Origin: an uncultured Geobacteraceae bacterium | GTDB lineage: Bacteria > Desulfobacterota > Desulfuromonadia > Geobacterales > Pseudopelobacteraceae | Length of the DNA stretch: 64,000 nucleotides | NCBI GenBank assembly: GCA_903901875.1 | Contig: CAIUSO010000114.1 | Coordinates: forward strand, 22,655 to 86,654 | Direction of reading: 5' to 3' | Part shown: positions 1 through 9,389 of the stretch, piece after piece | How positions within the stretch are numbered: the first letter of the stretch is position 1 | Layout of the letters: each line of letters begins with the position of its first letter | Translations under genes and position numbers: made by a program | Notes under the pieces: generated by a model | The model's database searches: none | Seen by the model: only the letters and a program-made list of their open reading frames with translations | What the model was told of the DNA's origin: nothing

Positions 1-2645
1 AGTAACTCGGCGGTATCTTCCATCATGGTGCAGAGGTCCAGCTCAAGCAGCTCCAGCTCAAGTTTCCCCGCCTCAATTTTAGAGAAATCAAGGATATCAT
101 TGATGAGATCGAGGAGGTTTTCACCACTCCGCCGGATTGTATCGGCACAGTCATGCTGTTCCTGGGTGAGTTCCGTATCAAAGAGCAGGCTGGTCATGCC
201 GATAACGCCGTTCATGGGCGTGCGTATTTCATGGCTCATTGATGACAGGAAGGTACTCTTGGCACGGGTGGCCGCTTCGGCACGTTCTTTTGCAACGTGC
301 AGTTCTTCAAGTAGTTTCTTGTTGTGGGTAATGTCTTCACTGACGCTTAAATAATGAACAACCTCACCGGCTGCGTTTCGCACCGGTGAAACGGACGCAA
401 GCTCCCAGAAAAGAGTACCATCTTTACGTTTACTGATCAGCTCTCCATGCCAGGTGTTGCCGGCGACGATGGTTGCCTGCAGCTCCTTATAGACGTTGGC
501 ATCCAATTTCCCCGATTCAAGAAAGCCGGGATGTCTCCCAACCACCTCTTCGAGAGAGTAGCCGGTCAGTTCGGTAAATCTCGGATTGACAAATTCAATC
601 TCACCCCGAATATTCGTCATAATGATCGAAGCGGGGCTCTGCTCCACGGCCCGTGAAAGTTTCAGCAACTCTTCTTCATTCTTGCGTCGCTCAGAAATAT
701 CTGAAAAGGTGACCACAGCACCTCGGGGTATGCCGTTTTCGTAGACCGGGTACGAGGATAATTCGGCATAAAAAGGAGTGCCATCACTCCGCCACAAGAC
801 TTCGGAATCAACCCGGCACGGAAGCCCCCGTAGACTTGCCGTGTAGAGAGGGCACTGGTTCGGATCGTACGGAGAACCATCCAGATGACTGTGATGTATG
901 AGGGAATGGGAGTCTTTTCCCATGAGTTCTTCAGCCGTATAGCCGAGTATTTGCAAGGCGGCTTTGTTGCTGTAGGTAAAACGCCCCTTTTCGTCAATAC
1001 CTTGTATCCCCTGATCAGTACTTTTGAGAATAAGCTGCAGGCGTGCTTCTGCCCTGTTGGCTGTTTCCATTGAAGCACTTAACTGGTTTTCAAGTGTTTT
1101 CTGATCGGTAATATCGTTGATAAAGCCGTGCCAGAGCACACTCCCGTCCGGCATCTTTGACGGCTGGGCAAAGCCGTAGCGCCACCGGACACCCTGCTGG
1201 GGCAGCACAACACGAAACTCGTACATCCATGGCTCAAGTGTCCGTGCCGAGCCTGTTATGGACAGCGCAACCGATTCGGCATCCTCCGGGTGTATGAGGG
1301 AGTTAATGATCGAGGCATCCTCACGTACCTGCTCTGGTGTTACGCCAAATATTTCTTCAATGGCATTGCTCGCATAGGGGAAGCAGGAACTTCCATCCGG
1401 AAGCAACTGGAGTTGATATATCATGCCGGGAATCTGGCGGGAGAGGGAATGTAACAGGTCATGACTCTGCTGCAGTTTTTCTTCCAAGGCTTGTTGGACG
1501 GTGACATCAGTTACTATCCAGATACTGCCGTCGTGTGGCTTATCCTTGTCAATGGCCGTACCGCATATCCGTGCCGTGAAGAGCGTGCCGTCCCGACGTT
1601 TCAGCTGTTGATGTCTGACGACCGTTTCACCGGTGGCAATGACCGCGTACGCCTCGTCACCAAGTTGATCATACTCCTGCTGTGACGGGTAAATCAGTTG
1701 GGTACTCTCATTTTCCATTTCTTCCGCACCGTATCCGAACACATGGAAGAAGGTTGAGTTAGCCCATTTTCTCCTCCGTTTGACCACTAATGCGATGCCG
1801 ACCCCGGCATTTTCAAGAATGATCTTCTGTTCATCCAGCAGCTGTTGTCGCTCCTGTTCCAGCAACTTTCGCATACTGATGTCGCTCCATCTGCTGAAAA
1901 CCAACTGGCGACCATTTTTAACAATGATACTCAATGATATCTCTGCCCAAAACTGCGTGCCGTCAGAGCGTTGAAACAGCCACTCAAACAGTGTCCTTCC
2001 TGAACCAATCGCCTCGGCAATATAGGCGGCTGCAGCGTCCTCCGATGTCCGCCCGTCGGGCTGGAACTCCGGGGAGAAGTTTTTTGGCGTTTGTCCACAA
2101 ATAGCATGACGCTCGCAGCGAAGCAGCCTTTCAGCCGCACTATTACAGTCGGTAAAGACACCGTTATACATAAGGGTATGGGCGTCAGGGGTTTCGTTGA
2201 AAAGCTGGCGGAACCACTCCTTACTTTCAAGCAGTTCCCGCTCGGCACGTAACTGGTGGGCACATTCTAATAAACTGCGCAGCAACTGTGTGCGATTGAC
2301 CGGCTTTGAGACATATTTATCAACACCAATCTCAATAGCCCGCATCAGGTAATCGACCTGTTCAAAGGCGGTGACGACAACGATGGGCACTGAGTGACTC
2401 AGCTTCTTGATCTCTTCAGCCATGGTAAGCCCATCCATGGTTGGCATCTTTATATCCGTTATGATGAGATCAGGCGACTGGGCCTTAAACACGTCAAGGC
2501 CCTCCTGGCCGTTACGTGCAGTCAGCAGCGTCCCGCAATATCGGGATATGAGCCTGACACCCGGTTCAAAGATATCGTCTTCATCTTCAACGTAAAGAAG
2601 GGTAAGACCCTTCAGATACTCCTGATCAGTCACGTTTGTATTCAC
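1..2645 (-). CDS. Hybrid sensor histidine kinase with N-terminal receiver and several PAS domains (3' end outside window)
   Basis: Cytoplasmic multi-input kinase, at least 881 residues, cut by the left edge. A GTG start 7 nt after the stop of the upstream kinase is set by GAGGAG nine bases ahead; no ATG fits better. Order: receiver domain (about 12-130, acidic pair EDED, phosphoacceptor D64 in ITDIKMP), about five PAS/PAC units (about 150-790), then a HisKA dimerisation helix with [10 protein letters not shown] (His805) and DFSKIEAG before the edge. No membrane segment is visible. It is the third gene of an operon with a B12-binding protein and an HQWRQP kinase, so its receiver probably accepts phosphate from that kinase (inference). 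Its C-terminal part resembles the kinase at 12756-15335. The catalytic ATPase domain and any further receivers lie outside the window. Confidence 0.9.
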   Translation of the reverse strand, partial: MNTNVTDQEYLKGLTLLYVEDEDDIFEPGVRLISRYCGTLLTARNGQEGLDVFKAQSPDLIITDIKMPTMDGLTMAEEIKKLSHSVPIVVVTAFEQVDYLMRAIEIGVDKYVSKPVNRTQLLRSLLECAHQLRAERELLESKEWFRQLFNETPDAHTLMYNGVFTDCNSAAERLLRCERHAICGQTPKNFSPEFQPDGRTSEDAAAAYIAEAIGSGRTLFEWLFQRSDGTQFWAEISLSIIVKNGRQLVFSRWSDISMRKLLEQERQQLLDEQKIILENAGVGIALVVKRRRKWANSTFFHVFGYGAEEMENESTQLIYPSQQEYDQLGDEAYAVIATGETVVRHQQLKRRDGTLFTARICGTAIDKDKPHDGSIWIVTDVTVQQALEEKLQQSHDLLHSLSRQIPGMIYQLQLLPDGSSCFPYASNAIEEIFGVTPEQVREDASIINSLIHPEDAESVALSITGSARTLEPWMYEFRVVLPQQGVRWRYGFAQPSKMPDGSVLWHGFINDITDQKTLENQLSASMETANRAEARLQLILKSTDQGIQGIDEKGRFTYSNKAALQILGYTAEELMGKDSHSLIHHSHLDGSPYDPNQCPLYTASLRGLPCRVDSEVLWRSDGTPFYAELSSYPVYENGIPRGAVVTFSDISERRKNEEELLKLSRAVEQSPASIIMTNIRGEIEFVNPRFTELTGYSLEEVVGRHPGFLESGKLDANVYKELQATIVAGNTWHGELISKRKDGTLFWELASVSPVRNAAGEVVHYLSVSEDITHNKKLLEELHVAKERAEAATRAKSTFLSSMSHEIRTPMNGVIGMTSLLFDTELTQEQHDCADTIRRSGENLLDLINDILDFSKIEAGKLELELLELDLCTMMEDTAEL

Positions 2646-2651
2646 GGATAA

Positions 2652-3956
2652 TTACTCCTCTGCCAGTGGTATGCGAATTGTAAACTCACTGCCCCCTTCG
2701 ATGTTACGTGCTTCAATACGTCCAGCCATGTTCCGTTCAATGATTGTTTTGGACATATACAGGCCAATGCCGGTTCCAGAACTTTTTGTAGTAAAGTAGG
2801 GTTCAAAGATTTTATCGATAACAGCATCGGGAATTCCTCCGCCATTATCACGAACCGTCACCACCCCCATACCATTGTCAGCTCCAACTCCTATGTTGAT
2901 CTGCCCCTCGGTCATGGCCGACCCGACAATTGCATCCTTGGAGTTACCCAGCAGATTGAGCAAAACCTGGGAATACTCGCCCGGAAAGCCATACAAGGTA
3001 TAATCATCCCCCTCGGCAACGGTGATTGTGATACCTATATTTTTATAGGAGGCATTCACCAGCTCCACCGTTCTTCTGACTTTCGTCCGCAACGAAAAGG
3101 AGACTTTCTGTTTGTCCTGACTGTAAAAATTACGAAAGTCATTGATTGTTGAAGACATTTTCTGAATGAGCCGATCAGCGGTCGCAACGGTTTCATGGAC
3201 ATATTCCGGGGTAAGCTCGTTTTCCTCCTGGGCGGCAGCAAGGTCACCGACCACCATGGAGAGCGCATTGAGCGGCTGACGCCACTGGTGGGCAATGTTG
3301 CTTATCATCTCCCCCATGGCAGCCTGGCGGCTCTGGCTTATGAGCATCTGATCTTTTTGACGCAACTCGGCGAGGGCATCCAGTACTTGCTGTTCAAGTG
3401 AGCTGCTCAGATTCATTAACTGTTCTTCGCTCACCTGCAACTTATGATTGAGCTGTTCCAGCTCAAAGTTCTTCTTGACAGATTCCCGTTGCAAATTGGA
3501 CAGTTCACTGTTCATCTTATACAATTCATTGTAGAGGGGAATCTCTTGGCTGGTATTTTTCAGAAGACCCTGCAAGCGTTCAAGGAGCAGAAACAGACAG
3601 CCACGCGCGATGTTGCGGGAGATCAGCTCATTAACAACCTGGATAACGCCATCATGTGATGGTGCCCCGATGACGATGAGCGCCTCATCCACCACTATGG
3701 CCGTACAGAGGAAGGAGATAACCGCAGACTGATGAACCGCTATGAGCTCCCAATCAAAGGCCGCTCCGTTACGGAGCGTTTCATCGAGAAATACCCGTAC
3801 CTTCTCAGCGGAGCCTTCGTCGAAGAGTGAGTGTACCGGAAAACCGGTGTTAATCGGCAGGATTGTCTGAGACCCCTTACAGAGTATCTGCGCTATAATG
3901 CTGGAAGGGGTGCACATAACAGCAAAGCCATCGTTTGTACCTTCACTCGTTACCAC
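2652..3956 (-). CDS. Sensor histidine kinase of the HQWRQPLN type
   Basis: Soluble 434-residue kinase. I chose the GTG at 3956, two bases past the TAA of the B12-binding gene, because GGGAGG sits six bases ahead; a longer frame exists but would overlap that gene by 125 nt without a ribosome site. An N-terminal PAS-like region (about 1-125) is followed by a coiled coil (about 140-205), the phosphorylation motif IAHQWRQPLN (His223) and a HATPase domain with LLNLLGNSKDAI, DNGGGIP and TGIGLYMSK. The HQWRQP box marks a kinase subgroup common in delta- and epsilonproteobacteria. The spacing implies translational coupling to the cobalamin-binding gene, so the two probably form one sensor unit (inference). 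The downstream hybrid kinase is the likely phosphate acceptor. Confidence 0.9.
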   Translation of the reverse strand: MVTSEGTNDGFAVMCTPSSIIAQILCKGSQTILPINTGFPVHSLFDEGSAEKVRVFLDETLRNGAAFDWELIAVHQSAVISFLCTAIVVDEALIVIGAPSHDGVIQVVNELISRNIARGCLFLLLERLQGLLKNTSQEIPLYNELYKMNSELSNLQRESVKKNFELEQLNHKLQVSEEQLMNLSSSLEQQVLDALAELRQKDQMLISQSRQAAMGEMISNIAHQWRQPLNALSMVVGDLAAAQEENELTPEYVHETVATADRLIQKMSSTINDFRNFYSQDKQKVSFSLRTKVRRTVELVNASYKNIGITITVAEGDDYTLYGFPGEYSQVLLNLLGNSKDAIVGSAMTEGQINIGVGADNGMGVVTVRDNGGGIPDAVIDKIFEPYFTTKSSGTGIGLYMSKTIIERNMAGRIEARNIEGGSEFTIRIPLAEE

Positions 3957-3957
3957 A

Positions 3958-4653
3958 TTAAACCTCCCTGTTCGGGCACACCATATCATTTGCAGCTTGA
4001 ACAGCCTGATCGGCATTGACGGCCCACAGATCGGCACCAACGGTGCGCCACAGTTCCGGTACCGTATTAAACGGCATTCCACCGACCATTATACGGGGCG
4101 CGTTCTCGGGAAAGGCCTTTTTGATGACTGCGATAAGTTCCTGTACCTTCGGGACATGGTACGTCATGGTGGCGGAAAGTGCCACCAGATCCGGTTTTCG
4201 TTGTTCAATGGCAGCTATCAGCTGTTCACTGGAGACCCCGGAGCCGATAAACCACGTATCCCAGCCATCCATTTCAAAAAAGTCTGTCACCATACGAATA
4301 CCCAACTCGTGGGTCTCGGAACCGGCACAGGCGGTCACCAGTTTCTTCCCCGAACGGCGGGACGAAAGTATCTCAGAGTAGAGCTCCAGCATAAAGGACT
4401 GGGTGGCTGCGGTACAGAAATTTTCTTCGGCTATGGAGACCCGATTGATAAGCCAGAGTCGTCCGATTTCGTACTGTACCGGCTGGAAAATGGTAATATA
4501 CAGGTCGCGGATTGACAAGCCACCCCGGAGCGCATCCCGAATAAGTTGGTAGGCTTGTTCACGCGTACCCGCGAGAAGACCGGCCAAATAACGACGGGCC
4601 AAATCCGGAAGTACGATTTCCTCTTGAGAACAGATGGCCGTAGTATCAGACAT
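3958..4653 (-). CDS. Cobalamin (B12)-binding sensor protein, MtbC1/CarH-like fold
   Basis: 231 residues. The second ATG of the frame (4653) is chosen since GAGGGAAG stands five bases before it. An N-terminal four-helix cap (about 15-95) precedes a Rossmann-type B12-binding domain (about 103-228) with ETHELG (His115, the expected lower cobalt ligand of the D/S-x-H-x-x-G motif, here E-x-H-x-x-G), the SGVSSEQL and LSATMT turns, and IMVGG. In CarH photoreceptors the cap has W-x9-E-H; here W67-x9-E77-N78 keeps Trp and Glu but has Asn for the upper-face His. No HTH domain or methyltransferase partner is present. It heads an operon with two kinases, which suggests a B12- or light-responsive input subunit rather than a corrinoid enzyme (inference). 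The fold call is firm, the stimulus is not. Confidence 0.85.
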   Translation of the reverse strand: MSDTTAICSQEEIVLPDLARRYLAGLLAGTREQAYQLIRDALRGGLSIRDLYITIFQPVQYEIGRLWLINRVSIAEENFCTAATQSFMLELYSEILSSRRSGKKLVTACAGSETHELGIRMVTDFFEMDGWDTWFIGSGVSSEQLIAAIEQRKPDLVALSATMTYHVPKVQELIAVIKKAFPENAPRIMVGGMPFNTVPELWRTVGADLWAVNADQAVQAANDMVCPNREV

Positions 4654-5328
4654 AATTACTTCCCTCAAAATACTCAATTTTCATTCAAATCAAGTTCAAG
4701 CCATACAAAAAGAGCATCATATATCAGGTAACCTATCTCCGCATCCTTGTAAAGTCGCAATAATTCCTACGTATATCTGTAGGAGTTTATGGCAGGATAC
4801 ACATAAAACAAGTCTATTTCCCGCCACACCATACACCATACAGACAGCCAATGTCTGTCGTTAGATTGCTACAATCATGACAAGTACATTAATCGATTAA
4901 TACCTCACAAAGGGAGGAGCGGTTGATCCCAGGTCCGTTTTTGTTTCTTTACGGGGTTGGCAAGCAAGGGCAAATAGCGGGCACACGTAGATACCGAGGC
5001 GTACCTGATCCGCGTGAATGAGGTAAAGATGATTTGCCGGCAGCTATTCCGGCAGGACTTGCAGAGATATTGTTTTTCTAAAAAGGGACTAATCACGTTG
5101 GAATACTCTGTTGTGTTTTGAGGGACTCATAACTTACCCGTACACATTTTTTCGGTGAGCAATACTACTCCATCATCGCAAAATATGCGAGGAGAGAAAA
5201 CGTGCAGGGTGTGCGGCGGAGGGGGGAGAAGAATAAATGTGTAAAAAATAAGGAAATGTATGTTACCACACCATTTGAGGTGCTCCGAAAGAGCCATGTG
5301 TGATAGATTTTATCCAAGGAGTCTTCGT
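4654..5328. other. Intergenic region between divergent signalling operons
   Basis: About 675 nt separate the B12-sensor operon (minus) from the baeS-like gene (plus). I find no convincing ORF. Two short inverted repeats are visible, TCCTAC/GTAGGA near 4768-4788 and GACAG/CTGTC near 4840-4860; neither has a T-run. A stretch around 4985-5085 can be read as a fragment in one frame but matches nothing I recognise. Promoters for both operons must lie here, but no clear sigma70 or sigma54 pair stands out. Confidence 0.4.
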
Positions 5329-6807
5329 ATGAAAACAGGCGTTGTTCACAAGCTGTTCGTGGTAATTCTGGCGGCAACCGGCCTCTCGGTGATTAGTGCG
5401 GTTGCTATCATGCAATGGAATCTCAACAGGGGGTTCCTCAAGTTTGTCAACACCGTCGAACAATCGAGCGTGACAAATCTTGCAACAGAGCTTGAGGAAT
5501 TCTATCGCACAGAACAGGATTGGAAGCCTCTTATACAGGACCGACAGCAGTGGAATCATCTTGTCGAAGCATCGTTTCCCCATAATGGGCAACCACCGGA
5601 AGAACGTCGGCCCCATCCCGGCTCCGAACCGGACAGAAACGGCCCCGCTGGACCGCCACCGGACCGGATGGCCGGTGGCAACCATGGTCCGAGGTATCGC
5701 CACCATGTACCCCACCATTTTATCCAGCGGCTCTCCCTTCTTGATTCCCGTAAGCAGGTGATCATTGGCCAGGAGAAGGGAACATCCGGCGAGACCACGT
5801 TCACCCCACTGACATATCGGGGAGGGATCGTCGGTTTTATCGGACTGTTACCACGGGAATCAATTTCTGACGACCGGCAACTCCGTTTTTTGCGTGAGCA
5901 AAAGGTATCCCTCGTTATGACGGCTGTTGTCGTGTTACTGCTGGCCGCCACGCTTTCTATCCTCGTCGCGCACCGTCTGGTTCGCCCCCTTAAGCAGATG
6001 ATCGCAGCAACCCGCCAATTGGCGGCAGGAAGTTTTGCTGCCAGAGTGCCGGTCGAATCAAAGGACGAATTGGGACAACTTGCCCAGGACTTTAACGGAC
6101 TGGCAGCCACATTGGGACAGAGCGAACTGACCCGTCGGCAATGGATTGCGGACATTTCCCATGAATTGCGGACCCCCCTCGCAATTCTGAGGAGTGAGAT
6201 AGAATCGATTCAGGATGGCATTCGTCAGCCGACAACAGAACGAATTAATTCACTTCATGCCGAGACCTTGCACCTTGCCCGAATTGTGGATGATCTGTAT
6301 CAATTGTCGTTATCCGATGTGGGGGGGCTCACCTACCGAAAGGTGGGGATCAATCTGACTGAGGTTCTCAAAGAGACGGTCACACAGTTTTACGAGAAGC
6401 TGCGCGTCAAGAACATTCGGGTTGAAGAGCAGTACCCCGAAACAGAGGAGGTTCCGTATTGTGGCGATAGGGAGCGGCTGCGGCAACTCTTTGCGAACCT
6501 GCTGGAAAATGCCCAGAAATATACCGATGTCGGGGGGGAACTTCACATAGCACTGCAGGTAACAGACCGGGACGTGATCATTGATTTCAGTGATTCGGCC
6601 CCCCATGTGCCAACGACCGAGCTTGATCGGCTGTTTGAACGGCTCTACCGGGTCGAATCCTCCCGTAACCGCGCAACGGGGGGGGCCGGCCTGGGACTCG
6701 CCATTTGCAGAAATATCGTCGAAGCCCATAACGGCGTAATTACCGCCAGTACATCACCATTGGGAGGGCTTTGGATCAGAATCCGGCTCCCGGGAGTTAT
6801 CTCATGA
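5329..6807 (+). CDS. BaeS/CpxA-like membrane sensor histidine kinase
   Basis: 492-residue inner-membrane kinase. The ATG at 5329 has AAGGAG seven bases upstream and starts directly before the first membrane helix (about 8-28); an upstream in-frame ATG lacks a site. Order: TM1, periplasmic loop (about 30-195), TM2 (about 200-222), HAMP, HisKA with ISHELRTPL (His278), HATPase with NLLENAQKYTD and GGAGLGLAICR. The loop holds a segment of about 45 residues packed with Pro, His and Arg (about 85-130; HHVPHH near its end), unusual for BaeS and suggestive of metal or polyanion sensing (inference). The partner regulator gene overlaps its stop by ATGA. BaeSR-type systems normally handle envelope or metal stress. 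Confidence 0.9.
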   Translation: MKTGVVHKLFVVILAATGLSVISAVAIMQWNLNRGFLKFVNTVEQSSVTNLATELEEFYRTEQDWKPLIQDRQQWNHLVEASFPHNGQPPEERRPHPGSEPDRNGPAGPPPDRMAGGNHGPRYRHHVPHHFIQRLSLLDSRKQVIIGQEKGTSGETTFTPLTYRGGIVGFIGLLPRESISDDRQLRFLREQKVSLVMTAVVVLLLAATLSILVAHRLVRPLKQMIAATRQLAAGSFAARVPVESKDELGQLAQDFNGLAATLGQSELTRRQWIADISHELRTPLAILRSEIESIQDGIRQPTTERINSLHAETLHLARIVDDLYQLSLSDVGGLTYRKVGINLTEVLKETVTQFYEKLRVKNIRVEEQYPETEEVPYCGDRERLRQLFANLLENAQKYTDVGGELHIALQVTDRDVIIDFSDSAPHVPTTELDRLFERLYRVESSRNRATGGAGLGLAICRNIVEAHNGVITASTSPLGGLWIRIRLPGVIS

Positions 6808-7478
6808 ATGAAACCATTCTTATTGTTGAAGATGAAGAAAAGCTTGCCCAGGTTCTTACAGAATATCTCCACCAATCCGGATACAAATTTCACTGTATTA
6901 CCAACGGGCTGGAGGTAGTTCCCTGGGTGAAAGAGCAGAAACCGGACTTGATGTTACTTGATTTGATGCTGCCCGGCATGGATGGCCTTGACGTATGTAA
7001 AAAAGTCCGCTCTTTTTCCGCCATTCCCATAATCATGACGACGGCAAAAGTTGAGGAGATCGACCGTCTCCTTGGCCTTGAGCTTGGCGCCGACGACTAT
7101 ATGTGCAAGCCGTACAGTCCCCGGGAGGTTATTGCCCGCATTAAGGCGGTTTTGAAGCGGGCAGGAGGCAGTGAACTGCCGCCGTCCCATGGACTTGTCC
7201 TTGATGAGTTACGCTATCGAGCCACCATCCATGGCAAGGATCTGGATCTGACATCGGTTGAGTTTGCGTTACTAAAGGTGCTTGCCGCACAACCGGGCCG
7301 AATCTACGGACGGCAGAAACTGATGGATCATATCTACACGGACCAGCGGATTGTCAGTGACCGCACCATTGACAGCCACATCAAAAAACTCCGCAAAAAA
7401 ATAGCCCAGGCGGCACATCCGGGCGAAGAGTATATCCACTCAATTTATGGTGCAGGGTACAAGTTTGAAATCAATTAG
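6804..7478 (+). CDS. OmpR-family response regulator (BaeR-like)
   Basis: 224 residues. The ATG at 6804 overlaps the kinase stop (ATGA) and has GGGAG ahead; a start 33 nt earlier would add a tail not seen in the family. Receiver domain 1-120 with VEDEEK, phosphoacceptor D53 in LLDLMLPGMDG, the switch Thr and the KP lysine; winged-helix Trans_reg_C domain about 130-220 with LTSVEFALL and YGAGYKF. It should bind direct repeats in target promoters when phosphorylated by the adjacent kinase. Its last 39 nt overlap, tail to tail, the 3' end of hipA on the other strand. Confidence 0.93.
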   Translation: MNETILIVEDEEKLAQVLTEYLHQSGYKFHCITNGLEVVPWVKEQKPDLMLLDLMLPGMDGLDVCKKVRSFSAIPIIMTTAKVEEIDRLLGLELGADDYMCKPYSPREVIARIKAVLKRAGGSELPPSHGLVLDELRYRATIHGKDLDLTSVEFALLKVLAAQPGRIYGRQKLMDHIYTDQRIVSDRTIDSHIKKLRKKIAQAAHPGEEYIHSIYGAGYKFEIN

Positions 7479-8651
7479 TCTTTTATTAATTTCTTTGAAG
7501 CGGGCAGTATCACTGACGGGGACACCGTAAAGCGCGAATACCTGTTCCCATGTGCTGATGGCGTCAAACACCTGTTCCAGTATCTCATGTACGTTTTTGA
7601 TCCCCATGTTTCTTCCGATTGATGCCAGCTTTTCCCTCCCGGGGTAAGAGGGGCTACTATCGAAGAAAAGCACATGTTCTCCTCTCTGTCCGATGTCAGG
7701 ATTCAGGTCAAAAGAGGGGGATAAACGCCACCCTTGGCTGGGGTCGTACGTCATCCAAAAGTTTTTGAGATGGTCATCAGTATTGCCTATTACTGCGTTG
7801 AATACCATCTGACGGTAGAGCTTTTCCGAGTCCAGTAATGGGTCGCTCCCATATTTCCTTACAATGCCCATGAGGTCCTGATAGCGGTGCTGGTAAAAAC
7901 CTTGAGCTTTCAAGAGGGTTTGAAAACTTATCATGTGCCGTCGTCCACCAGCGGTTATGTCGAATCGTTCAACCAGAAGCACTGGCTTGTGGCCACACTC
8001 TACGAGTTTTGTCATGGGAACTGACAAGCCGGAAGCGGCCGCGATAGCCATGGTCGCCATCTCTATTCGGACAGCATCGACCTCGTCTTTAATGCTCGGG
8101 AATTTGGCTATATACTGTTTGCTTTCATCATTATCCGTCACCAGTGCTTTAGGTCTGGCACCTCCAGGTGAACTACACGCACCCAACAACGCATTGATGT
8201 CTGGGTCAACAATTTCTCCCCGCTCAAACATTTCCGCTGCGTATACCAGTGGACCTAATTGTAAGAGAGAGACCTCATGTGATGTTGTTTCGGTATTATC
8301 CGCGGAGTACGAAAGGGCACCGAGTCCTGAACCGCCTAACGCAATTAAAAGGTGAGGGATGTTCTGGTGGTGCCGTGGTATACGGTTCTTTCTGATCAGA
8401 ATTCTACGACCCCAGTCATCCGGCAGGCTGTCTTCAAACACCCCGAATACGCCGGGATGCCCAACAGACGAGACATCGGCACGTAACGGGATAGAGACGG
8501 GGTCAATCGAATAGCCCGTATCGTCTGCAAGGTATTCTCCCCTATACCGAAAAGCACCCTTTGCTTTTCCATTATCGGTTATGTCCGTAACCATCTCTCC
8601 CGCCTTGCGGATGCCATTAGTCCTTTCGCTTATGAGTATTTTGTAAATCAT
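7440..8651 (-). CDS. hipA: HipA-family serine/threonine kinase toxin
   Basis: 403 residues, close to the family length (about 430). HipA kinases phosphorylate a cytoplasmic target (GltX in E. coli) and induce growth arrest or persistence. N-terminal HipA_N subdomain (about 1-110) has VFEDSLPDDWGR; the kinase core carries the nucleotide-binding AKFPS lysine, RFD, the catalytic loop GNTDDHLKN (Asp292, His294, Asn297) and the metal-binding SPSFDLNPD. All catalytic residues are present, so the enzyme looks active. Its ATG overlaps the hipB stop (ATGA), the usual order with antitoxin first. The 3' end overlaps baeR by 39 nt. The target in this organism cannot be read from sequence. Confidence 0.93.
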   Translation of the reverse strand: MIYKILISERTNGIRKAGEMVTDITDNGKAKGAFRYRGEYLADDTGYSIDPVSIPLRADVSSVGHPGVFGVFEDSLPDDWGRRILIRKNRIPRHHQNIPHLLIALGGSGLGALSYSADNTETTSHEVSLLQLGPLVYAAEMFERGEIVDPDINALLGACSSPGGARPKALVTDNDESKQYIAKFPSIKDEVDAVRIEMATMAIAAASGLSVPMTKLVECGHKPVLLVERFDITAGGRRHMISFQTLLKAQGFYQHRYQDLMGIVRKYGSDPLLDSEKLYRQMVFNAVIGNTDDHLKNFWMTYDPSQGWRLSPSFDLNPDIGQRGEHVLFFDSSPSYPGREKLASIGRNMGIKNVHEILEQVFDAISTWEQVFALYGVPVSDTARFKEINKRLIDFKLVPCTIN

Positions 8652-8941
8652 TGGGGACTCCGAGTCGCCCGCTTACGAGTAGGCGTCACACTCTCTTCAT
8701 ATTGAGCGAAGAGATCTTCCTCTGGATGGAGGATAGAATCCAAATCGTCCTCCCTGCCAAGAATGAACAATGCGCGTGACCAGCGCCCTATTGTTATTGC
8801 GGGATCACCGGATTCCATTTTATAGAGGGTTGGAATACTCACGCCGACTCTGGCAGCGAAGACGGCCTGTGATTCGTTTCTGCTCAACCGCTCTTTGCGA
8901 AGTCGAACTCCAAGGGATTGAATTTTGTAATCTTCAGGCAT
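8648..8941 (-). CDS. hipB: HipB-like antitoxin, XRE-type HTH repressor
   Basis: 97 residues. An HTH_XRE domain (about 8-70) with ESQAVFAARVGVSIPTLYKM contains the expected helix-turn-helix. The C-terminal tail (TPTRKRATRSPQ) is basic and probably flexible. HipB neutralises HipA and represses its own operon by binding operators over the promoter. Two copies of TATAAGC, about 8987 and 9012 on the plus strand, flank the predicted start site and may be the operator half sites (inference). The stop overlaps the hipA start. Confidence 0.92.
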   Translation of the reverse strand: MPEDYKIQSLGVRLRKERLSRNESQAVFAARVGVSIPTLYKMESGDPAITIGRWSRALFILGREDDLDSILHPEEDLFAQYEESVTPTRKRATRSPQ

Positions 8942-9009
8942 TGCAATGTCCCCACGAGGAACCTGCCGACAGGCTCCACACTCCTGATATAAGCGTAACT
9001 ATGTCTTGT

Positions 9010-9038
9010 ATTATAAGCATATTATCAACTTAACACAA
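9010..9038 (-). promoter_or_regulatory. Predicted sigma70 promoter of hipBA
   Basis: On the minus strand a perfect -10 TATAAT (9010-9015) is 17 nt from a -35 TTGTGT (9033-9038). It points at hipB, 69 nt downstream. TATAAGC repeats overlap the -10 and start region, as expected for autorepression by HipB. Confidence 0.6.
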
Positions 9039-9067
9039 GCACTAGTTGGTATTACTACACTCCTCGC

Positions 9068-9307
9068 TTATTCATTTCTGTTGAGATAATCTCTCATCGG
9101 GCATCTGCAGTAATTTGTTTCCCCGAAAGAAACTCTATACGAGCAATATGCCTGTTCTAGACAGACTAAAAACTGCTTTCCCGCCGTCGGTTTCACGCGA
9201 CATAAATCCTTAAAACCGTTACTCTCGCAGAGGAAATCCTTCGTGCATTCGGTCTGTTTTTTCAGTTCTGCAATCCAAGTTTCATCGTAGGCTGACATGT
9301 GGAGCAT
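9068..9307 (-). CDS. Small seven-cysteine protein of unknown function
   Basis: 79 residues, no signal peptide. Cysteines at about 21, 27, 36, 49, 55, 67 and 69 end in CRCPMRDYL. Spacing is irregular (not CxxC ribbons), so an iron-sulphur cluster or zinc site is possible but not shown. I believe similar short Cys-rich proteins ending in C-x-CP-x-R occur in other Geobacteraceae, from memory only. The start is uncertain: ATGs at 9307 and 9298 both lack a strong ribosome site. It stands alone between hipBA and a broken ATPase gene, about 80 nt from that gene's end. Confidence 0.6.
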   Translation of the reverse strand: MLHMSAYDETWIAELKKQTECTKDFLCESNGFKDLCRVKPTAGKQFLVCLEQAYCSYRVSFGETNYCRCPMRDYLNRNE

Positions 9308-9389
9308 CCATAGGTTTTAAAATGTGTTCCACCACGACATTTATCATTTTTTTACCGTAGAATCAACTCCGTTTAAGGGACCACCATTG

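Noticed and set aside
25..354. Serine-rich ORF on plus and similar plus-strand frames across 1-32 kb
   Set aside because: They are the complementary reading of kinase genes; the same shadow appears at 11122 and 13708 opposite the H-box regions.
2652..4082. Longer version of the HQWRQP kinase starting at 4082
   Set aside because: It would overlap the B12 gene by 125 nt, has no ribosome site, and the added residues are not domain-like.
4905..5096. Small minus ORF and a plus-strand fragment of possible transposon origin
   Set aside because: No recognisable motif, stop codons in the plus reading, no ribosome site.
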